Source of the DNA: Bacteroidales bacterium
GTDB taxonomy: Bacteria > Bacteroidota > Bacteroidia > Bacteroidales > F082
NCBI GenBank assembly: GCA_017508895.1
Contig: JAFWRA010000286.1
Coordinates: forward strand, 1 to 11,306
Direction: 5' to 3'
DNA: 11,306 nucleotides
Under the pieces are notes generated by a model. That model was not told where the DNA came from, did not search any database, and saw nothing but the letters and a program-made list of their open reading frames with translations. The translations under genes were made by a program, and so were the position numbers. Position 1 is the first letter of the stretch. Every line of letters begins with the position of its first letter. Of this stretch, positions 1-7,047 are shown piece by piece.

Positions 1-54
1 CCGCTTGTGCTGCCGCACCAAGAGTTCAAACAGATGTTCCTTGTAGTTGTTCAT
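1..54 (-). CDS. Partial hypothetical protein, N-terminus only (cut by window edge)
   Basis: Read leftward from an ATG at 54-52, this frame stays open to the window edge and gives 18 residues beginning MNNYKEHLFELLVRQ. The peptide is hydrophilic and has no signal sequence, so a cytoplasmic protein is likely. A Bacteroidota-type -7 box on the same strand (TACCTTTG, 99-92) would start a transcript about 30 bases before this ATG, which is the main reason to treat it as a gene. It diverges from prfB. Too little of it is visible to assign a family, and a chance open frame of this length cannot be excluded. Confidence 0.5.
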   Translation of the reverse strand, partial: MNNYKEHLFELLVRQHKR

Positions 55-91
55 AATGCGTTTTCGTTGCAACGTTCGTCATGTTAGACAA

Positions 92-99
92 CAAAGGTA
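92..99 (-). promoter_or_regulatory. Putative -7 box for the leftward partial gene
   Basis: The minus strand reads TACCTTTG, a full match to the Bacteroidota -7 consensus TAnnTTTG. A TTTC sits 17 bases upstream (120-117), one base off the usual -33 TTTG. The position, about 38 bases before the ATG at 54, fits a normal short leader. It is back-to-back with the prfB box at 130-137. Confidence 0.5.
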
Positions 100-129
100 G
101 GGAATTATTACAAGCTGAAAGATTTTTCT

Positions 130-137
130 TAATTTTG
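130..137 (+). promoter_or_regulatory. Putative -7 box of prfB
   Basis: TAATTTTG matches TAnnTTTG exactly and ends 30 bases before the prfB ATG at 168. I see no good -33 TTG at the expected distance, so this rests on the -7 box and its position. Confidence 0.5.
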
Positions 138-167
138 CAGCCTCAAAAGACAAACACCTTAATTAAT

Positions 168-1284
168 ATGATCACCCAAGACCAACTTAAAGATTTATGT
201 AAGAGGATTGATGCCTTGAGGAGGTATCTTTGACGTCGACAGACGTACAATTGAAGCACAAGAATTAGACGAAAAGACGCAGGATCCGCAGTTCTGGGCC
301 GACCCCAAGGCCGCAGAAGTCACCATGAAGAAGGTGCGTGAGGTGAAGGGCTGGCTCAACGGCTACAAGGAAGCCGAGGATGCCTACAACGACCTCGCCG
401 TGCTCTTCGATTTCGCGAAGGAAGGCGAAGCCACAGAGGAGGAAGTGGACGAACAGTACAACGCCACTATCCAGATTGTGGAGAACCTGGAATTTAAGAA
501 CATGCTTCGCGAAGAGGCCGACCCGATGAGCGCCGTGCTGAAAATCAATGCGGGCGCAGGCGGCACCGAAGCCCAAGACTGGGCACAGATGCTCATGCGC
601 ATGTATATGCGTTACGCTGAAAACCACAAATACAAACTCACTATCTCCAACCTTTTGGAAGCCGACGAGGCTGGCATCAAGTCGGTGACGATGAAACTCG
701 AAGGCGACTATGCCTACGGCTACCTGAAAGGCGAAAACGGGGTGCACCGCTTGGTGCGCGTCAGCCCCTACAACGCCCAAGGCAAGCGCATGACTTCATT
801 TGCCTCGGTGTTCGTCACCCCGCTCGTCGACGACACCATCGAAATCGTGATTGAACAATCGCGTTTGTCGTGGGACACCTTCCGCAGCGGCGGTGCTGGT
901 GGACAGAACGTGAACAAGGTGGAATCGGGCGTGCGTTTGCGCTACCAATATAAGGACCCGTACACGGGCGAGGAAGAGGAAATCCTCATCGAAAACACCG
1001 AGACCCGCGACCAGCCCAAGAACCGCGAGAACGCCTTGCGCCTCCTGAAGTCACAACTCTACGACCGCGAGATGCGTCACCGCATGGAAGAGCAAAACAA
1101 GATTGAAGCGGGCAAGCTGAAGATCGAATGGGGCTCACAAATTCGTTCTTATGTCTTCGACGATCGCCGTGTAAAAGACCATCGTACCAACTACCAGACC
1201 TCTGACGTTCAAAGCGTTATGGATGGCAACATTGATGCGTTCTTGAAAGCTTATTTGATGGAATTTGGTGGTAAAAAGGAATAA
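168..1284 (+). CDS. prfB: Peptide chain release factor 2 (RF2), expressed through a programmed +1 frameshift
   Basis: RF2 recognises UGA and UAA stop codons in the ribosomal A site and triggers release of the finished protein. Zero-frame translation from ATG 168 gives 21 codons and stops at TGA 231-233. Shifting +1 at CTT-T joins GAC 232-234, and the frame is then open to TAA at 1282-1284, for about 371 residues (E. coli RF2 has 365). The peptidyl-hydrolysis motif GGQ is at residues 244-246 in the context RSGGAGGQNVNK. The stop-codon-reading tripeptide, normally SPF in RF2, reads SPY at 199-201. Starting at the ATG at 325 would remove 52 N-terminal residues, so 168 is preferred. The shift makes the gene self-regulating, because scarce RF2 slows termination at the internal UGA and favours the shift. 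No hairpin terminator follows, so read-through into the next gene is possible. Confidence 0.97.
219..234 (+). promoter_or_regulatory. prfB: RF2 programmed +1 frameshift site
   Basis: The site reads AGG AGG TAT CTT TGA C. It has the parts known from the E. coli RF2 site: an internal Shine-Dalgarno-like AGGAGG (219-224) three bases before the slippery CTT (228-230), then the in-frame UGA followed by C (231-234), a weak termination context. The peptidyl-tRNA slips from CUU to UUU and translation continues at GAC. Codons after the shift (DVDRRTIEAQ) run in frame into the RF2 body. Confidence 0.97.
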
Positions 1285-1295
1285 GACTGTGGCAC

Positions 1296-1303
1296 GAATT
1301 TTG
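1296..1303 (+). promoter_or_regulatory. Weak candidate -7 box for the PepSY-like gene
   Basis: GAATTTTG matches TAnnTTTG except at the first base and lies 44 bases before the ATG at 1348. No -33 element is correctly spaced (a TTTG at 1264-1267 is too far). The gene may instead be read through from prfB. Confidence 0.25.
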
Positions 1304-1347
1304 TAAATAGTAAATTATTATCAATAAAAATCCTAAATCAATTATAA

Positions 1348-1776
1348 ATGAAAAAGTTAAGTATCATTACCGCTTTCATCGCCATACTCTTCTGTTGCAT
1401 GGGCACTACAATGGCGCAAAACGACAACAGTAACCCTGGTATCACCAAATTTGTTGGTCAGTACTTTCCCAAAGCTAATGTTCTTATGGTGAATACTGAA
1501 TGGGATGAATACGAAGTAACCTTGAGCGATGGTACTCAAATCGAATTCACTCGCTCCCCCGAATGGAAAAGAATCGACTGTGAGCATTCCACTATTTATA
1601 CAAATGTGCCCGCAGAACTCATCCCCGAGCCCATCGCCAACTACGTGAAAACCAACTTTGCTGATCAAAGCATCAAAAAAATTGAAAAAAAACGCAGAGG
1701 TTGGGATATTGAACTGAATAGTGAACTTGAAATCAAGTTTAACAAGAACTTCGTTGTAACTAAAATCGACGATTAA
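1348..1776 (+). CDS. Secreted PepSY-like (putative beta-lactamase-inhibitor-like) protein
   Basis: This is a 142-residue protein with a clear signal peptide: MKKL, a hydrophobic stretch, then a TMAQ cleavage site near residue 24. The mature part holds two similar halves. Each starts with an amphipathic helix (ITKFVGQYFPKA, then IANYVKTNFADQ) followed by beta strands ending in patterns such as YEVTLSDGTQIEFTRSPEW and WDIELNSELEIKF, with a terminal IDD. This arrangement matches the PepSY-like family common as small periplasmic proteins in Bacteroidota, which is often labelled beta-lactamase-inhibitor-like from fold similarity. I know of no demonstrated function. The upstream gap from prfB is 63 bases and a strong terminator follows the stop codon, so it ends its transcription unit. 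Family assignment is from pattern only. Confidence 0.85.
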   Translation: MKKLSIITAFIAILFCCMGTTMAQNDNSNPGITKFVGQYFPKANVLMVNTEWDEYEVTLSDGTQIEFTRSPEWKRIDCEHSTIYTNVPAELIPEPIANYVKTNFADQSIKKIEKKRRGWDIELNSELEIKFNKNFVVTKIDD

Positions 1777-1799
1777 TCCTTGCAACAAAACAACTACTC

Positions 1800-1830
1800 A
1801 AGCGGCTTGAAAGACTTCAAGCCGCTTTTT
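1800..1830 (+). terminator. Strong rho-independent terminator after the PepSY-like gene
   Basis: A 12-pair perfect stem (5' arm AAGCGGCTTGAA, 1800-1811; loop AGAC; 3' arm TTCAAGCCGCTT, 1816-1827) runs into a T tract, followed by more T-rich sequence to about 1841. It starts 23 bases after the stop codon at 1774-1776. On the minus strand no T run follows, so it is directional. Confidence 0.93.
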
Positions 1831-1876
1831 GTTTGCTTTTTTAGGCGCAACCGTACATTTTGTTTTTCAAAAACTG

Positions 1877-1884
1877 TAATTTTG
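1877..1884 (+). promoter_or_regulatory. Putative promoter (-7 box) of cstA
   Basis: TAATTTTG matches the TAnnTTTG consensus exactly, 21 bases before the ATG at 1906. A TTTG at 1859-1862 lies 14 bases upstream, somewhat closer than the usual -33 spacing. The box lies after the terminator, which fits an independent transcription unit for cstA and supports 1906 over any earlier start. Confidence 0.65.
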
Positions 1885-1905
1885 CGGCAAATAAACAGAC
1901 AAACT

Positions 1906-3360
1906 ATGGTCACCTTTTTTATCGCTTTGGCCGTCCTCATTCTCGGCTATTTCATTTATGGAAAATTCGTTGAAAAGTTGTTTGGCGCCGACCCACAAAG
2001 GGCTACACCTGCCACTACCATGGCTGATGGCGTCGACTATGTGCCGATGAAGCCTTGGCGCATCTTCCTCATCCAGTTTCTTAATATCGCGGGAGTAGGC
2101 CCTATCATCGGAGCCATCATGGGGGCCCAGTTTGGCACAGCATCTTTCCTTTGGATTGTGTTGGGCAGCATCTTCGCCGGTGCCGTCCACGACTATCTGG
2201 CTGGCATGATATCTTTGCGCGACAAGGGCGCGAGCCTACCCGAAATCCACGGCACTTATTTGGGCAATGGTGCCAAACAGGTGATGCGTGCCTTCACAAT
2301 CATCTTGATGATTTTGGTCGGCGTGGTCTTCGTCAACACCCCTGCCACGCTGCTCAACGCACACTTTACACAGGGCTGGAATCCTTATATCTGGATTGGC
2401 ATCATCTTGGCTTACTACCTGATTGCCACCTTGTTACCCATCGACAAGGTTATCGGCAAGATCTACCCCATCTTCGGCATCTTGCTGTTGGGCATGGCTG
2501 TGGCCATCTTTGTGGCTTTCCTCATCTACAAGCCCGAGATTCCCGAATTGTGGAGCGGCATGCAAAACCGTCACCCTGACGCGGCCAACAACCCCATCTT
2601 CCCGATGATGTTCATCAGCATCGCTTGCGGTGCCATCTCGGGTTTCCATGCCACGCAGTCCCCACTGATGGCGCGTTGCATGGTGAATGAGAAGCAAGGT
2701 CGCCCGATTTTCTATGGTGCCATGATTACGGAAGGCGTAGTTGCACTCATCTGGGCTGCCGCTGCCGCTTATTTCTTTGGTCCCGACAGCGTTGTGGATG
2801 TGACGGGCAAGAGTGGTGCTGCCATCGTGGGCGTCATCGCCAACACGTGGTTCACGCCTATCATCGCCACCATCACCATCTTGGGTGTCATCAGTGCTGC
2901 CGTCACCTCAGGCGACACGGCACTGCGTTCGGCACGACTCATCATCGCCGATTTCATGCACTATGACCAAAAGCCCATCAAGAATCGCCTGATTGTGGCC
3001 ATCCCGATGTTTGTTGTCACTGCAGCCATCTTGGTCTACAGCATATCCGATGCCAAAGGTTTCCAGGTCATTTGGCGTTACTTTGCCTGGGCCAACCAAG
3101 TCTTGGCTACAGTCACACTTTGGGCCATCTCGGTATATCTGGCTAAAAACAAAGGCAAACTTTGGTATCTAATCACCCTCGTCCCTGCCCTGTTCATGAC
3201 CATGGTAACGGGTTGCTTCCTCTTCGTCGCCAAGGCTGCCGACGGCGGTTTGGGTTCACTTCTATCACGTCCTGTCGGCTATGGCATCGGTGCAGCCATC
3301 ACCGTGTTGGGATTGGTTCTGTTTGTGATGTTTTTAAAGAGAAACGAGAAAACAATCTAA
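1906..3360 (+). CDS. cstA: CstA-family inner-membrane transporter (carbon starvation protein A)
   Basis: This is a 484-residue, very hydrophobic protein with many membrane segments. CstA-family proteins are secondary transporters linked to uptake of peptides or pyruvate when carbon is scarce; the substrate here cannot be read from sequence. Family signatures visible are AGVGPIIGAIMGAQFG (62-77), GAVHDYLAGMISLRDKG (92-108), GFHATQSPLMARCM (246-259), SGDTALRSARLIIAD (335-349) and RYFAWANQVLATVTLWA (391-407). It is much shorter than E. coli CstA (about 700 residues) and belongs with the short form of the family, ending soon after the last membrane helix with KRNEKTI. An in-frame ATG at 1780 would add 42 hydrophilic residues encoded across the terminator and promoter; the ATG at 1906 begins exactly at the first membrane helix and is chosen. 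It is a single-gene unit facing comEC. Confidence 0.92.
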   Translation: MVTFFIALAVLILGYFIYGKFVEKLFGADPQRATPATTMADGVDYVPMKPWRIFLIQFLNIAGVGPIIGAIMGAQFGTASFLWIVLGSIFAGAVHDYLAGMISLRDKGASLPEIHGTYLGNGAKQVMRAFTIILMILVGVVFVNTPATLLNAHFTQGWNPYIWIGIILAYYLIATLLPIDKVIGKIYPIFGILLLGMAVAIFVAFLIYKPEIPELWSGMQNRHPDAANNPIFPMMFISIACGAISGFHATQSPLMARCMVNEKQGRPIFYGAMITEGVVALIWAAAAAYFFGPDSVVDVTGKSGAAIVGVIANTWFTPIIATITILGVISAAVTSGDTALRSARLIIADFMHYDQKPIKNRLIVAIPMFVVTAAILVYSISDAKGFQVIWRYFAWANQVLATVTLWAISVYLAKNKGKLWYLITLVPALFMTMVTGCFLFVAKAADGGLGSLLSRPVGYGIGAAITVLGLVLFVMFLKRNEKTI

Positions 3361-3377
3361 CAACTTCTACACAACAA

Positions 3378-3407
3378 AATGTCCAATTGGATTCCTGATT
3401 GGGCATT
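3378..3407. terminator. Hairpin between convergent cstA and comEC, probable shared terminator
   Basis: The arms AATGTCCAAT (3378-3387) and ATTGGGCATT (3398-3407) form a 10-pair stem with one G-T wobble and a 10-base loop. On the plus strand it is followed by T-rich sequence, 17 bases after the cstA stop. On the minus strand it starts 2 bases after the comEC stop (TGA 3412-3410) and is followed by TTGTTG, a weaker T tract. Both genes end here and no other hairpin is available. Confidence 0.75.
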
Positions 3408-3409
3408 TT

Positions 3410-5527
3410 TCATTTTAGGGAGAAGCCGACCTCAAAGGCTCCTTTTCCAATATCTTGATAAGGCAAATGCCATTCATTGGCTTGTGCTATCCACTTTTCG
3501 GCCAAATAGCGAGGCATCGCCCCGTCAATGAGGAGCAACTTGGTGTCGTATGCATTTACAACAGACTGCACATCAGGGCTTTGCCTTTGCGAAACCAATA
3601 GATAATCCACAGGAAGTCGGTAGGAAAGGCTATCCTCGACTTGTTCCTCTTCCCAAAGTGCAAACAGTTTTCCGTCAAACGAAACGAGATTCGACTTTTT
3701 GCACAGGTAATCCCCTACAAAATCCTCGTTTAGTCGAATCGTTTCGGGATGCGACGAAAGATGACGTTTCGTCCATATGCCCCTAAGGCAATAATCCACA
3801 GCAGATTCATCGTACATCAGCGCAGAGTCGGCCAATAACAGATGCTCCCTTCCCATAACAAAATCAACCGCAGTATGTCCACGAAGGCTGAACACCGTCA
3901 TTCCTTTCTGACTATCAGATTGATACAAACGAACTGTCACCGATATCATCATCAACAGCAGCGCCGACAACACGCCAATGAACATCCGCCTCTTCTTCAA
4001 TGCTACGCACAACAATAGCATTATAAAGGCAAGCAATAGCATAGAAAACTCAAACTCACTGACATACAAGCCTTTGACTATCGAGAAAGGCAAACGTTCT
4101 ATCCATGAAACGATGGCGTTCATCACATACACTGAGCCCCAAACCAGATAGCCGACAAGTACGTTTACGTATGGAATCCACGACACGAGCAACAGAACCA
4201 TCCCGCTGATGACCACGATGAACGAAATCGGAGTCATGAACAGGTTGCTCAACCAGAAATAAGTGGTGAACTGATTGAAATAGAACAATGTAAACGGGAT
4301 TGTCGCGATTTGTGCCGAAAGTGCCACCGCCGTAACATTCCAAATTTTGTCGAGAAGTTTGTTTTTGATGACAAACCAACTGTATATTGGTCTTTGCAGC
4401 ACCACAATGCCAATCACAGCAGCATACGACAGCTGGAAACCGATTTCGAACAAATTGTTCGGATTGATACAAAGTAGGATAAACGCTGAAGCCGCTATCG
4501 AATTGATGACGAATCCTTTACGATGAATCACCTCACCAATGATGACGAAAGAAATCATCAATGAGGCACGTAAAATGGAGGGCGACAGACCTGCAATGAG
4601 CGCATAAAACCATATCAAGGCCAACAAAAGCACCTGCTTCAAGGTCTTCTGCCATTTTTTCCGATTGAGAAAACCCAACAGTAAATTCGCCAGCAGATAG
4701 ATGATACCGACATGCATGCCCGAAACACAGAGGATATGCATGGAGCCCGCAGCCACATAGTTTTTGCGCACCTCATCGGCAAGTTTGTCATCATACCCCA
4801 AAAGAATAGCCGAAGCTACGGCAAATTCATCGTCATTCAATCCGCTTCGATGCAAGGAAGACAACAATGTATTACGAAATCGATAAGAGAAGGCATACAA
4901 GGGGTTGGCGTTATTTACCTCCAAATCAATCCAATCTTCATCTTTCAGATAGGTCTGTCCTGTAATGCCTTTCCTAAGCAGATAAGTACGATAGTCAAAC
5001 TCCTCAGGATTCAGAGGCGGTTGCAATTCGCGGATTGGAGTGGGTATGGCAACCAAGTCACCATAATGCAACGCAAAGGCAGAGTCTGTCTTCGAAAAAT
5101 AAGCCATAACCTTTCCCGTGACAGCACGAGATGGCAAGCTATCGCCAAACTGATACTCCAAGCTCAAAACCGCTCGAATGGAGTTTGCTTTTTCAACAGG
5201 ATCATCATATATGCGTGCAACATAACAACTTGCATCTGTCTCAAAGTTACGGAAGTAATCTTTACTTGTCTCCGATTCATGGACGCGAGTCAAGGCATAC
5301 CCTGCCATGACAAGATAACACGCCATGATGGTTCCAAACACCCAGTTAAAGCGATAGCTTTTCAGGACAAAAGCAGTCAGTGCTGCCATGGCCAACAATG
5401 CAAAAGCAACGAAAACGACAGTCATCGGAGCGAGCTGCAAAGAAGGCAGGTTAACACAGAACCAAACACCCAAAGCAAAGGGTATCAATATTCTAACAAA
5501 GGGATATTTGCTCCAGTCTGACATCAT
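3410..5527 (-). CDS. comEC: ComEC/Rec2-type DNA uptake channel, without a catalytic metallo-beta-lactamase domain
   Basis: ComEC forms the inner-membrane channel that takes up single-stranded DNA in natural transformation. The 705-residue protein has an N-terminal membrane anchor and soluble DUF4131/OB-like part (about 10-205; NPEEFDYRTYLLRKGI at 173-188), then the multi-helix Competence domain (about 230-510) with the signature HILCVSGMHVGII (264-276) and GLSPSILRASLM (313-324). After a last helix at about 515-533, a C-terminal region of about 170 residues begins MTVFSLRGHTAVDFVMGREH, where a metallo-beta-lactamase domain would begin, but the HxHxDH zinc motif is absent. Start choice: tandem ATGs at 5527 and 5524 differ by one residue. 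It begins 6 bases after the barrel-A stop, so it is probably the last gene of that operon. The same strand and spacing suggest co-transcription; no functional tie to the surface module is shown. Confidence 0.93.
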   Translation of the reverse strand: MMSDWSKYPFVRILIPFALGVWFCVNLPSLQLAPMTVVFVAFALLAMAALTAFVLKSYRFNWVFGTIMACYLVMAGYALTRVHESETSKDYFRNFETDASCYVARIYDDPVEKANSIRAVLSLEYQFGDSLPSRAVTGKVMAYFSKTDSAFALHYGDLVAIPTPIRELQPPLNPEEFDYRTYLLRKGITGQTYLKDEDWIDLEVNNANPLYAFSYRFRNTLLSSLHRSGLNDDEFAVASAILLGYDDKLADEVRKNYVAAGSMHILCVSGMHVGIIYLLANLLLGFLNRKKWQKTLKQVLLLALIWFYALIAGLSPSILRASLMISFVIIGEVIHRKGFVINSIAASAFILLCINPNNLFEIGFQLSYAAVIGIVVLQRPIYSWFVIKNKLLDKIWNVTAVALSAQIATIPFTLFYFNQFTTYFWLSNLFMTPISFIVVISGMVLLLVSWIPYVNVLVGYLVWGSVYVMNAIVSWIERLPFSIVKGLYVSEFEFSMLLLAFIMLLLCVALKKRRMFIGVLSALLLMMISVTVRLYQSDSQKGMTVFSLRGHTAVDFVMGREHLLLADSALMYDESAVDYCLRGIWTKRHLSSHPETIRLNEDFVGDYLCKKSNLVSFDGKLFALWEEEQVEDSLSYRLPVDYLLVSQRQSPDVQSVVNAYDTKLLLIDGAMPRYLAEKWIAQANEWHLPYQDIGKGAFEVGFSLK

Positions 5528-5533
5528 TGAGAT

Positions 5534-6370
5534 TTATCTTGATTTATACGGTTTCTGATTGAAATCACAAGCATCGGCTACAGGTTTTTGGAGTGGTAAC
5601 AAAATTGCCAGTCGGACTTCCAAGTTTTGCAGTCGTCGTTGGCCCAAAGTTTCATGTGCGATATCCCCCCAACCTTCAAACGCAACTTCTCCATTGACTT
5701 CGCCTTGTGAGAAATTGCTCAATACACTGACACCATAGCCAAGGTCAAGTTTACAAAGCAAGGCCCTACGTCCAGTCTTCAAATGAGCGCACAATCCCAC
5801 ACCTGCCATCGCGCTCAAGTCAAAGGGCAACATCAAAGCCTCGTTGAGCCCGCTTTCGAAAGATTTCGAAGGAAAACTCGAATCATCGTAAGTGCGTTCC
5901 CAACTGACCTTCCCTCCCGTCCAAACACTTAGGCGTGGAGCGAGGTACACATAGGGTCGCAAGTTCCCTTCGTCGCCGAAATAAAACGATAATGGGATAC
6001 GCAAATCAATACCATTCATGGTTATATCGTATTTCACATGGGCAAATGTCGTCGAAGAATAGCTCGTCTGGAATTCGGTGTTGAATGTCTTTTGACCACC
6101 ACGCATGGCATAGGAAACATCCAATCCGACCGAAAAATGGGGCATAGTGTTCCATTCAGCAGCGAGGCCAAAAGTCGGGTCGAAAACAGGACGCATCGAA
6201 GACTTTGTCACAGAGCTATAAATCAAGTCATTGGCTGCATAACTACCCGTAATGCCAAGGCTAAAAGCCCTTTTGAAGTCGTTTTTTTTCTTCAGCGGTT
6301 TGGCAAACTGAGCCTGTACCGAAAGCATCGCTGACAAAACGAAAACCAAAATGCAGACTCGCTTCTTCAT
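5534..6370 (-). CDS. Outer-membrane beta-barrel protein, PorT-like family (copy A)
   Basis: This 278-residue protein has a signal peptide (MKKR, hydrophobic core, cleavage after SVQA near residue 20), so the mature protein starts QFAKPLK. The rest consists of alternating strands rich in G, Y and aromatic residues (SLGITGSYAAND, FSVGLDVSYAMRG, TMNGIDLRIPLSFYFGD, AGVGLC, KLDLGYGVSVLSNFSQ), fitting the small outer-membrane barrels (PorT/OMP_b-brl_2 group) common in Bacteroidota. It is roughly half identical to copy B at 9525-10367 across its full length. An in-frame ATG at 6421 would add 17 residues inside the preceding gene and bury the signal peptide, so 6370 is chosen. That ATG overlaps the lipoprotein-A stop as ATGA, suggesting translational coupling and perhaps a stoichiometric partnership. 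It ends in TAA at 5536-5534, 6 bases before comEC. Function is unknown. Confidence 0.85.
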   Translation of the reverse strand: MKKRVCILVFVLSAMLSVQAQFAKPLKKKNDFKRAFSLGITGSYAANDLIYSSVTKSSMRPVFDPTFGLAAEWNTMPHFSVGLDVSYAMRGGQKTFNTEFQTSYSSTTFAHVKYDITMNGIDLRIPLSFYFGDEGNLRPYVYLAPRLSVWTGGKVSWERTYDDSSFPSKSFESGLNEALMLPFDLSAMAGVGLCAHLKTGRRALLCKLDLGYGVSVLSNFSQGEVNGEVAFEGWGDIAHETLGQRRLQNLEVRLAILLPLQKPVADACDFNQKPYKSR

Positions 6371-7035
6371 GGCTTCATTGATTTTTGGGGATGAAACAAG
6401 GAATCGGTGAACCAAGAGCATTGCTCTGCCAAGCCATCCCTGTCTTTGAGGATGAAGATGGAATTGACCGGATAGGCCAAGGGAGGAATAACGGAATCGT
6501 TGTATTTCAGTATTTTATAACCATAAATGAAATTCTTTATGCCTTCATTGGTCAGGGTACCCGACATAAGAACGGCATATTCCGGTGCACCTTCGATTTG
6601 CGGCGACTCATAGAAATAGGCAGTGAAATCATCGCCTCTACCGGTCAAATATACGGGGGAAACCGTTTTACAACGGAATTCCTCCGAATTCATTCCGACA
6701 TAATCCGCCATTTGCAGATACTGTCGGCTTAATTTGTGGAGATAAGTTATGGGTGAAAGACCACCTGGTTCAGGAGCATAGGGGGACTGCAAGTTTGTGG
6801 CCACATACACATGCTGCGACCTAAATTCCAACTCAACTACGGGAGGGCAATCGCCAAAATGCACATTCTCCTCACCAAACATCATCAGCAAATCCTCTGG
6901 AAGAAAATCAGTTATAAAAGGAATCTCTTGTGGGTCGTTGACCAAAACCGATGTATCGCCCTCTTTGAGACAAGAAGTCAGCGACAGCATGACAGCCAAC
7001 GCAAACAAAAACCGTTTCAGTAGTTTCCTTTTCAT
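6367..7035 (-). CDS. Predicted outer-membrane or periplasmic lipoprotein of unknown family (copy A)
   Basis: This 222-residue protein has a lipoprotein signal peptide: MKRKLLKR, a hydrophobic core and lipobox LTSC, with Cys22 as the predicted lipidated residue. I do not recognise the domain. It matches copy B (10375-11031) without gaps at 133 of 197 positions from Cys22 (hand count). Conserved blocks include VNDPQ.IPFI, LPEDLL, FGEENV.FGD.PPVV, SPVYLTGRG and GYKILKYNDS, so the fold is probably shared and under selection. It starts 12 bases after the T9SS cargo stop and ends by overlapping the barrel-A start (TGA 6369-6367 inside ATGA). Compared with copy B it carries four extra C-terminal residues (SMKP), because the stop codon used in copy B is lost here. 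A role as partner of the barrel is inferred only from the repeated pairing of the two genes. Confidence 0.85.
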   Translation of the reverse strand: MKRKLLKRFLFALAVMLSLTSCLKEGDTSVLVNDPQEIPFITDFLPEDLLMMFGEENVHFGDCPPVVELEFRSQHVYVATNLQSPYAPEPGGLSPITYLHKLSRQYLQMADYVGMNSEEFRCKTVSPVYLTGRGDDFTAYFYESPQIEGAPEYAVLMSGTLTNEGIKNFIYGYKILKYNDSVIPPLAYPVNSIFILKDRDGLAEQCSWFTDSLFHPQKSMKP

Positions 7036-7047
7036 GGTTTTGTTACA

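Noticed and set aside
325..1284. prfB beginning at the first long-frame ATG (325)
   Set aside because: The upstream 52 residues, joined by a textbook frameshift site, are clearly RF2 N-terminus.
1780..1905. Upstream ATG extending CstA by 42 residues
   Set aside because: The extension spans the hairpin terminator and the -7 box, is hydrophilic and precedes the first membrane helix; the ATG at 1906 fits the family start.
2151..2579. Open frame of 142 codons inside cstA in another frame
   Set aside because: It is a shadow of the GC-rich cstA codons, rich in H, R and C with no family features.
4712..5521. Long open frame on the plus strand opposite comEC
   Set aside because: It is antisense to a clearly coding gene, has no recognisable domain, signal or promoter, and its composition looks like a shadow frame.
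6371..6421. Earlier ATG (6421) for barrel A
   Set aside because: It adds 17 residues before an obvious signal peptide and lies inside the lipoprotein-A gene.
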